In this document: positions 33,347 through 45,800 of the stretch, piece after piece
How the letters are laid out: every line of letters begins with the position of its first letter
How positions within the stretch are numbered: position 1 is the stretch's first letter
DNA from: Dama dama
Taxonomy: Eukaryota > Chordata > Mammalia > Artiodactyla > Cervidae
DNA: 64,000 nucleotides
Direction of reading: 5' to 3'
NCBI RefSeq assembly: GCF_033118175.1
Contig: NW_026870963.1
Coordinates: forward strand, 2,264,260-2,328,259
Program-made: the position numbers and the translations under genes
The notes under the pieces: model-generated
Seen by the model: the letters and a program-made list of their open reading frames with translations, nothing else
Told to the model about the DNA's origin: nothing
Database searches by the model: none

Positions 33347-36300
33347 AAACAGTCTGAAAATTTGCAAGAGCATGAAGTGGTGTTCAAAAACATGAAGAGC
33401 CTGAAAAATTGTGAAAAATATGAAGAGCTTCAAAATGTGTCAAAAATATGACGAGCATGAAACCCTCTTAAAAATAGGAGGAGGATGAAGCGGTGTTCAA
33501 AAACATGAAGAGCCTGAAAAGGTGTGAAAAATATGAAGAGCTTCAAGAGGTGTAAAAAATATGAAGAGCTTCAAAAGGTGTCACAAATGAGATGAGCATG
33601 AAACGGTCTGAAAAATAGGAGGAGCATGAAGCGGTGTTCAAAAAAATGCAGAGACTGAAAAATTGTGAAAAATATGAAGAGCTTCAAAAGGTGTAAAAAA
33701 TAGGAGGAGCATGAATCGGGTTGAAAAATAGGAGAAGCATGAACGGGTGTTCAAAAACCTAAAGAGTATGAAAAGGTGTGAAAAACATGAAGAGCTTCAT
33801 AAGGTGTCAAAATTAGTTTAGCATGAAAGGGTCTGAAAAATAGGAGGAGCATGAAGTGGTGTTGAAAACATGAAGAGCCTGAAAAGGTGTGAAATATATG
33901 AAGAGCTTCAAAAGATGTGAATAATATGAAGTGCATCAAAACGTGTCAAAAGTGAGATGAGCATGAAACGGTCTGAAAAATAGGAGGAGCATGAAGTGAT
34001 GTTGAAAAACATGAAGAGCCTGAAAACGTGTGAAAAATATGAAGAGCTTCAAAAATATGAAAAATATGAAAAGATTCAAAAGGTGTGAAAAATATGAAGA
34101 GCTTCAAAAGATGTCAAAAATGAGATGAGCATGAAACGGTCTGAAAAATAGGAGGAGCATGAAGCGGTGTTGAAAATCACGAAGAGCCTGAAAAGGTGTG
34201 AAAAATAGGCAGAGCTTCAAAAGGTGTCAAAAATATGAGGAGCATGAAACGGTCTGAAAAATAGGAGGAGCATGAAGCGGTGTTGAAAATCATGAAGAGC
34301 CTAAAAGGTGTGAAAAATAGGCAGAGCTTCAAAAGGTGTCAAAAATGAGATGAGCATGAAACGGTCTGAAAAATACGAGGAGCATGAAGTGGTGTTGAAA
34401 AACATGACGAGCCTAAAAGGTGTGAAAAATAGGAAGAGCTTCAAAAGGTGTCAACAATATGAGGAGCATGAAACGGTCTGAAAAATAGGAGGAGCATGAA
34501 GCGGTGTTGAAAATCATGAAGAGCCTAAAAAGGTGTGAAATATATGAAGAGCTTCAAAAGGTGTGCAAAATATGAAGAGCTTCAAAAGGTGTCAACAATA
34601 TGAGGAGCATGAAACGGTCTGAAAAATAGGAGGAGCATGAAGCGGTGTTGAAAATAATGAAGAGCCTGAAAAGGTGTGAAATATATGAAGAGCTTCAAAA
34701 GGTGTGAAAAATATGAGGAGTATGAAACGGTCTGAAAAATAGGAGGATCATGAAGCGGTGTTCAAAAACTTGAAGAGCTTGAAAATATGTGAAATATATG
34801 AGGAGCATGAAACGGTCTGAAAAATAGGAGGAACATGAAGCGGAGTTCAAAAAAATGAAGAGCCTGAAAAGGTGGAAAAAATATGAAGAGCTTCAAAAGG
34901 TGTCAAAAATTTGAGGAGCATGAAACGGTCTGAAAAATAGGAGGAGCGTGAAGCGGTGTTCGAAAACATGAAGAGCCTGAAAAGGTGTGAAAAATATGAA
35001 GAGCTTCAAAAGTTGTGAAAAATATGAAAAGCATGAAACAGTCTGAAAAATAGGAGGAGTATGAAGCGGTGTTGAAAAACATGAAGAGTCTGAGAAGGTG
35101 TGAAAAATATGCAGAGCTTCATAAGACGTCAAATATATGAGGATCATGAAAATTTCTGAAGAATACGAGGAGCATGAAGCGGTTTTGAAAAACATGAAGA
35201 GCCTGAAAAGATGTGTAAAATATGAAGAGCTTCAAAAGGTTACAAATATATGAGGATCATGAAACGGTCTGAAAAATAGGAGGAGCATGAAGCGGTGTTC
35301 AAAAACATAAAGAGCGTGAAAACGTGTGAAAAATATGAAAAGCTTCAAAAGAAGTCAAAAATATGAGGAGCATGAAAAGGTCTGAAAAATAGGAGGAGCA
35401 TGAAACGATCTGAAAAATGGGAGGAGCATGAAGCGGTGTTGAAAAACATGAAGAGCCTGAAAAGATGTGAAAAATATGAAGAGCTTCAAAATGTGTCAAA
35501 AATATGAGGAGCATGAAACGGTCTGAAAAATAGTAGGAGCAAGAAATGGTGTTCAAAAACATAAAGAGCCACAAAAGGTGTGAAAAATATGATGAGCTTC
35601 AAAAGGTGTCAAAAATATGAGGAGCAAGAAACGGTCTGAAAAATAGGAGGAGCATGAAGCGGTATTCAAAAACATGAAGAGCCTGAAAAGATTTGAAAAA
35701 TATGAAGAGCTTCAAAAGGTGTCAAAAATATGACGAACATGAAACGGTCTGAAAAATAGGAGCAGAATGAAGTGGTGTAGAAAAACATGTAGACCCACAA
35801 AATGAGTGAAAAATAAGAAGAGCTTCAATAGGTTTCAAAAATATGAGGAGCATGAAACGGTTTGAAAAATAGGAAGAGCATGAAACGGTGTTAAAAAACA
35901 TGAAGAGCTTCAAAAGGTGTGAAACATATGAAGAGCTTGAAAAGGTGTCAAAAATATGAGGATCATGAAACGGTCTGAACAATAGGAGGAGCATGAAGTT
36001 GTGTTGAAGAACATGTAGAACCTGAAAAGGTGTGAAAAATATGAACAGCTTGAAAAGGTGTCAAATATATGAGGAGCATGAACGGTCTGAAAAATAGGAG
36101 GAGCATGAATCGGTGTTGAAAAACATGAAGATCCTGAAAATGTGTGAAAAATATGAAGAGCTTCAAAAGGTGTGAAAAGTATGAGGAAAATGAAACGGTC
36201 TGAAATATTGGAGGAGCAAGAAACGGAGTTCAAAAACATGAAGAGCCAGAAAACGTGTGCAAAATATGAAGAGCTTCAAAAGTTGTCAAAAATTGTAGAA

Positions 36301-38589
36301 GCATGAACGGTCTGAAAAATAGGAGCATGAAGCGGTGTTGAAAAACATGAAGAGCCTGAAAAGGTGTGAAAAATATGAAGAGCTTCAAAAGGTGTCAAAA
36401 ATCTGATTGACATGAACGGTCTTAAAAACAGGAGGAGGATGAAGTGGTGTTGAAAAACATGAAGAGCCTGAAAAGGTGTGAAAAATATGAAGAGCTTAAA
36501 AATGTTTCAAAAATATGAGGAGCATGAAACGGGCTGAAAAATAGGAGGAGCATGAAGTGATGTTGAAAAACATGAAGAGCCTGAAAAGGTGTGAAAAATA
36601 TGAAGAGCTTCAAAAGGTGTCAAAAATATGATTGACATGAACGGTCTTAAAAACAGGAGGAGGATGAAGTGGTGTTGAAAAATATGAAGAGCCTGAAAAG
36701 GTGTGAAAAATGTGAAGAGCTTCAAAAGGTGTCAAAAATATGAGGAGCATGAAACGGTCTGAAAATTAGAATGAGCAAGAAACTGTGATCAAAAACAAGA
36801 AGAGCCTGAAAAGGTGTGAAAAAAATGAAGGGATTCAAAAGGTGTGAAAATTATGAGGAGCATGAAACGGTCTGAAAAATAGGAGGAGCATGAAACGGTG
36901 TTGAAAAACATGAAGAGTCTGAAAACGTGTCAAAAATATGAAGAGCTTCAAAAAGTGTCAAAAATATTAGGAGCATGAAACGGTCTGAAAAATAGGAGGA
37001 GCACGAAGTGGTGTTGAAAAACATGAAGAGCCTGAAAAGGTGTGAAATATATGAAGAGCTTCAAAAAGTGTCAAAAATATTAGGAGCATGAAACGGTCTG
37101 AAAAATAGGAGGAACATGAAGCGGTGTTGAAAAACATGAAGAGCCTGAAAAGGTGTGAAAAATATGAACAGCTTAAAAAGGTGTCAAAAATATTAGGAGC
37201 ATGAAACGGTCTGAAAAATAGGAGGAGCATGAAATGGTCTGAAAAATAGGAGGAGCATGAAACAGTGTTGAAAAACATGAAGAGCCTGAAAAGCTGTGAA
37301 AAATATGAAGAGCTTCAAAAGGTGTCAAATATATGAGGAGCTTGAAACGGTCTGAAAAATAAGAGTAACATGAAACGGTCTGATAAATAGGAGGAGCATG
37401 AAGCGGTGTTCAAAAACATGAAGAGCCTGAAAAGGTGTGAAAAATATGAAAAGCCTAAAAACCTGTCAAAATTATGAAGAGCATGAAACGGTCTGAAAAA
37501 TAGCAGGAGCATGAAGCGGTGTTGAAAAACATGAAGAGTCTGAAAACGTGTGAAAATACGAAGAACTTCAAAAATATGAAAAATATGAAGAGCTTGAAAA
37601 TGTGTGAAAAATATGAAGAGCTTGAAAAGGTGTAAGAATGAGATGAGCATGAAACGGTCTGAAAAATAGGAGGAGCATGAAGTGGTGTTGAAAAAATGAA
37701 AAGCCTGAAAAGGTGTGAAATATATGAAGAGCTTCAAAAGGTGTAAAAATATGAGGAGAATAAAACGGTCTGCAAAATAGGAAGAGCATGAAATGGAGTT
37801 CAAAAACATGAAGAGCATGAAAAGGTGTGAAATATATGAAGAGCTTCAAAATGTGTCAAAATATTAGGAGCATAATACTGTCTGAAAAATAGGAGAAGCA
37901 TGCAGTGGTGTTCAAAAACATGAAGAGCCTGAAAAGTTGTGAAAAATACGCATAGCTTCAAAGGGTGTCAAAAATTAGATGAGGATGAAACGGTCTGAAA
38001 AATTGGAGGAGCAAAAGTAGTGTTGAAAAATATGAAGAGCCTGAAAACGTGTGAAAAATATGAAGAGCTTCAAAAGGTGTGAAATACATGAGGAGCATGA
38101 AACTCTCTGAAAAATAGGAGGAGCATGAAGTGGTGTTGAAAAACATGAAGAGCCTGAAATGGTGTGAAATATATGAAGACCTTCATAACGTGTGAAAAAT
38201 ATGAGGAGCTTCAAAAAGTGTCAAAATTATGAGGAGCATGAAACGGTCTGAAAAATAGGAGGAGCATGAAGCGGTGTTGAAAAAAATGAAGAGCCTGAAA
38301 AGGTGTGAAAAATATGAAGAGCTTCTAAAGGTGTCAAAAATATGAGGAGCATGAAAAGGTCTGAAAAATAGAAGGAGCATGAAATGCTGATCAAAAACAT
38401 GAAGAGACTGAAAAGATGTGAAACATATGAAGAGCTTCAAAAGGTGTAAAATACATGAGGAGCATGAAACAGTCTGAAAAATAGGAGAAGCATGAAGTGG
38501 TGTGGAAAAAGATGAAGAGCCTGAAAAAGTGTGAAAAATATGAAGAGCTTCAAAAATGTGAAATACATGAGGAGCATGAAACGGTCTGA
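33347..38589 (+). repeat. Diverged monomers with several local duplications
   Basis: Ordinary array. Local tandem pairs include AATAGGCAGAGC monomers (34,207 and 34,320, offset about 112), GATTGACATGAACGG with ACAGGAGGAGGATG (offset about 225, at 36,405 and 36,630), and ATATTAGGAGC monomers (about 36,965, 37,078 and 37,191). Six-subunit monomers lie near 34,040 and 37,560. A doubled subunit b occurs at about 35,375-35,430 and 37,205-37,262. Nothing else visible. Confidence 0.8.
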
Positions 38590-38920
38590 AAAATAGGAGG
38601 AGCATGAAGCGGTGTTCAAAAACATGAAGAGCCTGAAAAGGTGTGAGAAATATGAAGAACTTCAAAAGTGTGAAAAATATGAAGAGCTTCAAAAGGTGTC
38701 AAAATTATGAGGAGCATGAAACGGTCTGAAAAAAAGGAGGAACATGAAGTGGTGTTGAAAAACATGAAGATGCTGAAATGGTGTGAAATATATGAAGAGC
38801 TTCAAAATGTGTGAAACATTTGAGGAGATTCAAAAAGTGTCAAAAATATGAGGAGCATGAAATGGTCTGAAAAATAGGAGGAGCATGAAGCGGTGTTCAA
38901 AAAAATCAAGAGCCTGAAAA
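38590..38920 (+). repeat. HOR-G copy 1
   Basis: Aligns to about 39,487-39,817 at an offset of 897 bp. Markers are ACATGAAGATGCTGAAATGG, ATTTGAGGAG and CTTCAAAAGTGTGAAAAAT. The copies differ at several positions (AAACATTTG against AAATATTTG, TTATGAGG against TTTTGAGG). Confidence 0.75.
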
Positions 38921-38998
38921 GGTGTAAAATATGAAGAGCTTCTAAAGGTGTCAAAAATATGAGGAGCATGAAAAGGTCTGAAAAATAGGAGGAGCATG

Positions 38999-39502
38999 AA
39001 GTGGTGTTGAAAAACATGAAGAGCCTGAAAAGTGTGTAAAATATGAAGAGCTTCATAAGGTGTCAAAAATATGAGGAGCATGAAACGGTCTGAAAAATAG
39101 GAGGAGCATGAAGCGGTGTTCAAAAACATGAAGAGCCTGAAAAGGTGTGAGAAATATGAAGAACTTCAAAAATGTGAAAAATATGAAGAGCTTCAAAAGG
39201 TGTCAAAAAGTAGATGAGCATGAAACGGTCTGAAAAATAGGAGGAGCATGAAGTGGTGTTGAAAAACATGAAGAGCCTGAAAAGTGTGTAAAATATGAAG
39301 AGCTTCTAAAGGTGTCAAAAATATGAGGAGCATGAAACGGTCTGAAAAATAGGAGGAGCATGAAGCGGTGTTCAAAAACATGAAGAGCCTGAAAAGGTGT
39401 GAGAAATATGAAGAACTTCAAAAATGTGAAAAATATGAAGAGCTTCAAAAGGTGTCAAAAAGTAGATGAGCATGAAACGGTCTGAAAAATAGGAGGAGCA
39501 TG
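38999..39502 (+). repeat. 252-bp tandem duplication (two units)
   Basis: Units 38,999-39,250 and 39,251-39,502 share GCCTGAAAAGTGTGTAAAAT, GAGAAATATGAAGAAC and AAAAAGTAGATGAGC. The unit is nine subunits: one standard and one expanded monomer. Only a few differences were seen (CTTCATAAGG at 39,051 against CTTCTAAAGG at 39,303). Confidence 0.82.
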
Positions 39503-39817
39503 AAGTGGTGTTGAAAAACATGAAGAGCCTGAAAAGGTGTGAAAAATATGAAGAGCTTCAAAAGTGTGAAAAATATGAACAGCTTCAAAAGGTGTCAAAA
39601 TTTTGAGGAGCATGAAACGGTCTGAAAAAAAAGGAGGAGCATGAAGTGGTGTTGAAAAACATGAAGATGCTGAAATGGTGTGAAATATATGAAGAGCTTC
39701 AAAATGTGTGAAATATTTGAGGAGCTTCAAAAAGTGTCAAAAATATGAGGAGCATGAAATGGTCTGAAAAATAGGAGGAGAATGAAGCGGTGTTCAAAAA
39801 CATGAAGAGCCTGAAAA
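39487..39817 (+). repeat. HOR-G copy 2
   Basis: Partner of 38,590-38,920. It follows directly on the 252-bp tandem, so the local duplication history between the two HOR-G copies includes that smaller event. Confidence 0.73.
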
Positions 39818-42484
39818 GGTTTGAAAAATATGAAGAGCTTCAAAAGGTGTCAAAAATATGAGGAGCATGAAACGGTCTTAAAAATACGAGGAGCATGAAG
39901 AGGTGTTGAAAAAAATGAAGAGCCTGAAAAGGTGTGGAAAATATGAAGAGCTTCAAAATGTGTCAAAAATATGAGGAGCATGAAACGGTCTTAAAAATAC
40001 GAGGAGCATGAAGAGGTGTTGAAAAAAATGAAGAGCCTGAAAAGGGTTGAAAAATATGAAGAGCTTCAAAAGGTGTCAAAAATATGAGGAGCATGAAATG
40101 GTCTGAAATATAAAGGAGCATGAAACGCTGATCAAATTCATGAAGAGTCTGAAAAGGTGTGAAAAATATGAAGAGCTTCAAAAGCTGTCAAGTATATGAG
40201 TAGCATGAAACGGTCTGAAAAATAGGAGGAGCATGAAGCGGTGTTCAAAAACATGAAGAGCCTTAAAAGGTGTGAAAAATATGAAGAATTTTAAAAGGTG
40301 TCAAAAATATGAAGAGCATGAAACGTTCTGAAAAAGATGAGGATCATGAAACGGTGTTCAAAAACATGAAGAGCATGAGAAGTTGTGAAAAATATGAAGA
40401 ATTTCAAAAGGTGTCAAAAATATGAAGAGCTTCAAAAGGTGTGAAAAATATGAAGAGCTTCAAAAGGTGTCAAAAATGAGATGAGCATGAAACGGTCTGA
40501 AAAATCGGAGGAGCATGAAGCGGTGTTGAAAATCATGAAGAGCCTGAAACGGTGTGAAAAATATGAAGAGCTTCAAAAGGTGTCAAAAATATGAAGAGCT
40601 TTAAAAGGTGTCAAAAATATGAGGAGCATGAAACGGTCTGAAAAGTAGGAGGAGCATGAAGCGCTGTTGAGAAACATGAAGAGCCTGAAAAGGTGTGAAA
40701 AATATGAAGAGCTTCAAAAGGTGTCAAAAATATGAGGAGCATGAAATGGTCTGAAATGTAGGAGGAGCATGAAGAGGTTGTGAAAAAGTTCAAGAGCCTG
40801 AAAAGGTGTGCAAAATATGAAGAGCTTCAAAAGGTGTGAAATTCATGAGGAGATGAAACGGTCTGAAAAAGAGGCGGGGCATGAAGCGGTGTTCAAAAAC
40901 ATGCAGAGACTGAAAAGGTGTGAAAAATATGAAGAGCTTCAAAAGGTGTGAAAAATATGAGGAGCATGCAACGGTCTGAAAAATAGAAGGAGCATGAACC
41001 GGTGTTCAAAAATATGAAGAGCCTGAAAAGGTGTGAAAAATATGAAGAGCTTCAAAAGGTGTCAAAAATATGAGGAGCATGAAACGGTCTGAAAAATAGG
41101 AGGAGCATGAAGCAGTGTTGAAAAACATGAAGAGCCTGAGAAGATGTGAAAAATATGAAGAGCTTCAAAAGGTGTGAAATACATGAGGAGCATGAAACGG
41201 TCTGAAAAATAGGAGGAGCATGAAGCGGTGTTGAAAAACATGAAGAGACTTAAAACGTGTGAAAAATATGAAGAGCTTCAAAAATGTGAAAAATATGAAG
41301 AGCTTCAAAAGGTGTGAAAAATACGAAGAGCTTCAAAAGATGTGAAATACATGAGGAGCATGAAACGGTCGGAAAAATAGGAGGAGCATGAAACGGTGTT
41401 CAAAAACATGAAGAGCCTGAAAAGGTGTGAAAAATATGAAGAGCTTCAAAACGTGTCAAAAATATGAGGAGCATGAAACGGACTGAAAAAAAGGAGGAGC
41501 ATGAAGTAGTGTTGAAAAACATGAGGAGCCTGAAAATGTGTGAAAAATATGAAGAGTTTCCAAAGGTGTGAAAAATATGAAGAGCTTCAAAAGGTGTGAA
41601 ATACATCAGAAGCATGAAATGGTCTGAAAAATAGGAGGAGCATGAAGCGGTGTTCAAAAACATGAAGAGCCTGAAAAGGTGTGAAAAATATGTGGAGCTT
41701 CAAAAGGTGTCAAAAATATGAGGATCATGAAATGGTATGAAAAATAGGAGGAGCATGAAGCGGTGTTGAAAAAAATGAAGAGCCTGAAAAGGTGTGAAAT
41801 ATATGAAGAGCTTCAAAAGGTGTCAACATATGAGAACCAAGAAACGAATGAAAAATAGGAGGAGCATGAAGCGGTGTTGAAAAACATGAAGAGCCTGAAA
41901 AGGTGTGACAAATATGAAGAGCTTCAAAAGGTGTCAAAAATATGAGGAGCAGGAAACGGTCTGAAAATTAAGAGCAGCATAAAATTGTGTTAAAAAACAT
42001 GAAGAGCCTGAAAAGGTGTGAAAAATATGAAGAGCTTCAAAATGTGTCAAAAATATGAGGAGCATGAAACGGTCTGAAAAATAGGAGGAGCATGAAACGG
42101 TGTTCAAAATCATGAAGAGCCTGAAAAAGTATGAAAAACATGAAGAGCCTGAAAAGGTGTGAAATACATGAGGAGCATTAAACGGTCTGAAAAATCAGAG
42201 CAGAATGAAACGGTGTTCAAAAACATGAAGAGCCTGAAAAGCTGTGAAAAATATGACGCGCTTCAAAAGATGTGAAATACATGAGGAGCATTAAACCGTG
42301 TGAAAAATAGGAAGAGCATGAAACGGTGTTCAAAAACATGAAGAGCCTGAAAAGGTGTGAAAAATATGAAGAGTTTCTAAAGGTGTCAAAAATATGAGGA
42401 TCATGAAACGGCCTGAAAAATAGGAGGCGCATGAAGCGGTATTCAAAAACATTAAGAGCCTGAAAAGGTGTGAAAAATATGAAA
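39818..42484 (+). repeat. Monomers upstream of HOR-E
   Basis: Ordinary array. A one-monomer tandem lies at about 39,866-40,092 (GAAACGGTCTTAAAAATACG with GAAGAGGTGTTG, offset 113). The block near 40,740-40,880 (GAAGAGGTTGTG and a GAGGAGATGAAACGG deletion) resembles the start of HOR-E near 42,550-42,620. A 6-subunit monomer is at about 41,240-41,350. No unique sequence. Confidence 0.8.
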
Positions 42485-42818
42485 AGCTTCAAAAGGTGTC
42501 AAAAATATGGGGAGCATGAAATGGTCTGAAAAGTAGGAGGAGCATGAAGTGGTTGTGAAAAACTTCAAGAGCCTGAAAAGGTGTGCAAAATATGAAGAGC
42601 TTCCAAAGGTGTGAAATTCATGAGGAGATGAAACGGTCTGACAAAGAGGAGGGTCATGAAGCGGTGTTCAAAAACCTGCAGAGGCTGAAAAGGTGTGAAA
42701 AATACGAAGAGCTTCAAAAGGTGTCAAAAATATGAGGAGCATGAAACGGTCTGAAAAAGAGGAGGAGCATGAAGGGGTGTTGAAAAACATGAAGAGCCTG
42801 AAAACGTGTGAAAAATAT

Positions 42819-42873
42819 GAAGAGCTTCAAAAATGTGAAAAATATGAAGAGCTTAAAAAGGTGTGAAAAATAC
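42819..42873 (+). repeat. Two extra subunits (6-subunit monomer) in HOR-E
   Basis: A 27-bp subunit (42,819-42,845; core AAAAATGTG) and a 28-bp subunit (42,846-42,873; core AAAAAGGTGTG) lie between subunit d and the normal subunit a. The next subunit b carries the GAGATGAACATG variant of the GAGATGAGC type. The insertion is present again 5,879 bp downstream. Confidence 0.85.
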
Positions 42874-45800
42874 GACGAGCTTCAATATGTGTCAAAAATG
42901 AGATGAACATGAAACGGTCTGAAACATAGGAGGAGCATGAAGCGGTTTTGAAAATCATGAAGAGCCTGAAAGGGTGTGAAAAATATGAAGAGCTTCAAAA
43001 GTTGTGAAAAATATGAAGAGTTTGAAAAGGTGTCAAAAATATGAGGAGCATGAAACGGTCTGAAAAATAGGAGGAGCATGAAACTGTGTTCAAAAACATG
43101 AAGAGCCTGAAAATGTGTGAAAAATATGAAGAGCTTCATAAATGTGAAAAATATGAAGAGCTTCAAAAGGTGTGAAAAATAGGAAGAGCTTCAAAAGGTG
43201 TCAAAAATGAGATTACCATGAAACGGTCTGAAAAATAGGAGGGGCATGAAGCGGTGTTGAAAATCATGAAGAGCCTGAAAAGTTGTGAAAAATATGAACA
43301 GTTTCAAAAGGTGTGAAAAACATGAACAGCTTCAAAAGGTTTCAAAAAGAGATGAGCCTGAACGGTCTGAAAAATAGGAGGACCATGAAACTGTGTTCAA
43401 AAACATGAAGAGCCTGAAAATGTGTGAAAAATATGAAGAGCTTCAAAAATGTGAAAAATAGGAAGAGCTTCAAAAGCTGTGAAAAATAGGAAGAGCTTCA
43501 AAAGGTGTCAAAAATGAGATTACCATGAAACGGTCTGAAAAATAGGAGGAGCAATAAACGGTGTTCAAACAAATGAAGAGCGTGAAAAGGTGTGAAAAAT
43601 ATGAAGAGCTTCAAAAGCTGTCAAAAATATGAGGAGCATGAAACGGTCTGAAAAATAGGAGGAGCATGAAGCGGTTTTCAAAAACATGAAGAGCTTGAAT
43701 AGGTGTGAGAAATATGAAGAGCATCCAAAGGTGTCAATAATATGAGGAGCATGAAATGGTCTGAAAAATAGGAGGAGGATGAAGCGATGTTCAAAAACGT
43801 GAAGAGCCTGAAAAGATGTGAAATATATGAAGAGATTTAAAATGTGTGAAAAATATGAGGAGCATGAAACGTTCTGAAAAATAGGAGGACCATGAAGCGG
43901 TGTTCAAAAACATGAAGAGACTGGAAAGGTGTGAAAAATATGAAGACTCTCAAAAAACATCAAAAATATGAGGAGTATGAAACAGTCTGAAAAATAGGAG
44001 GAGCAGGAAGCGGTGTTGAAAAACATGAAGAGCCTGAAAATAAGTGAAAAATATGAAGAGCTTCAAAAATGTGAAAAATATGAAGAACTTCAAAAGGTGT
44101 GAAAAATATGAAGAGCTTCAAAAGGTGTCAAAAATGAGATGAGCATGAAACTGTCTGAAAAATAGGAGGAGCATAAAGCGGTGTTGAAAATCATGAAGAG
44201 CCTGAAAAGGTGTGAAAAATATGAAGAGCTTCAAAAGATGTGAAAAACATGAAGAGCTTCAAAAGGTGTCAAAATGAGATGAGCATGAAACGGTCTGAAC
44301 AATAGGAGGAGGATGAAGCGGTGTTGAAAAACATGAAGAGCCTGAAAATGTGTGAAAAATGTGAAAAGCGTCTAAAGGTGTTCAAAAATATTAGGAGAAT
44401 GAAACGGTCTGAAAAATAGGAGGAGCATGAAGCGGTGTTGAAATACATGAAGAGCTTGAAAACGTGTGAAAAATATGAAGAACTTCAAAAGGTGTGAAAA
44501 ATGTGAAGAGCTTGAAAAGGTGTCAAAAATGAGATGAGCATGAAACGGTCTGAAAAATAGGAGGAGCATGAAGTGGTGTTGAAAATAATGACGAGCCTGA
44601 GAAGGTGTCAAAAATATGAAGAGCTTCAAAAGGTGTCAAATATATGAGGAGCATGAAACGGTCTGAAAAATAGGAGGAGCATGAAGCGGTGTGGAAAAAG
44701 ATGAAGGGCCTGAAAAGGTGTCAAAAATATGAAGAGCTTCAAAAGGTGTCAAAAATATGAGGAGCATGAAACGGTCTGAAAAATAGGAGGAGAATGAAAC
44801 GGTGTTCAAAAAGAAGAAGAGCCTGAAAAAGTGTGAAAAATATGAAGAGCTTCAAAAGGTGTCAAAATATGAGGAGCATGAAACCGTCTGAAAAGGAGGA
44901 GGACTATTAAGCGGTGTTGAAAAAAATGAAGAGCCTGAAAAGGTGTGAAAAATAGGAAGATCTTGAAAAGGTGTCAAAAATATGAGTAGCATGAAACTGT
45001 CTGAAAAATAGGAGGAGCATGAAGTCGTGATGAAAAACATGAAGAGCCTGAAAAGGTGTGAAAAATATGAAGAGCTTCCAAAATTGTGAAAATATGAGGA
45101 GAATGAAACGGTTTGAAAAATAGGAGGAGCATGAAACGGTCTGAAAAATAGGAGGAGCATGATGCGGTGTGGAAAAACAAGAAGAGCCTGAAAAGGTGTG
45201 AAAAATATGAAGAGCTTCAAAAGGTGTGAAAAATATGAAGAGCTTCAAAAGGTTTCAAAATTAAGAGGAGCAATAAACCGTCTGAAAAATATGAAGGAGC
45301 ATGAAACGGTTTGAAAAATAGGAGGAGCATGAAACGTGATGAAAAACATGAAGAGCTTCAAAAGGTGTGAAAAATATTAGATCATGAAACGATCTGAAAA
45401 ATAGGAGGAGCATGAACTGGTCTTGAACAACATGAAGAGCATGAAAAGGTGTGAAAAACATGAAGAGCTTAAAAAGGTGTCAAAAATATGAGGAGCACGG
45501 AACGGTCTGAAAAATAGGAGAACCACGAAGCTGTGTTGAAAAACATGACAGCATGAAAAGGTGTGAAAAATATGAAGGGCTGCAAAAGTTGTGAAAAATA
45601 TGAAGAGCATGAAAAGGTCTGAAAAATAGGAGGAGCATGAAGCGCTGTTGAAAAACATGAAGTGCCTGAAAAGTTGTGAAGTATATGAAGAGCTTCAAAA
45701 GTTGTCAAAAATATGAGGAGCATGAAATGGACTGAAAAATATGAGGTGCATGAATCGGTCTGATTAATAGGAGGAGCATGAAACGGTGTTGAAAAACATG

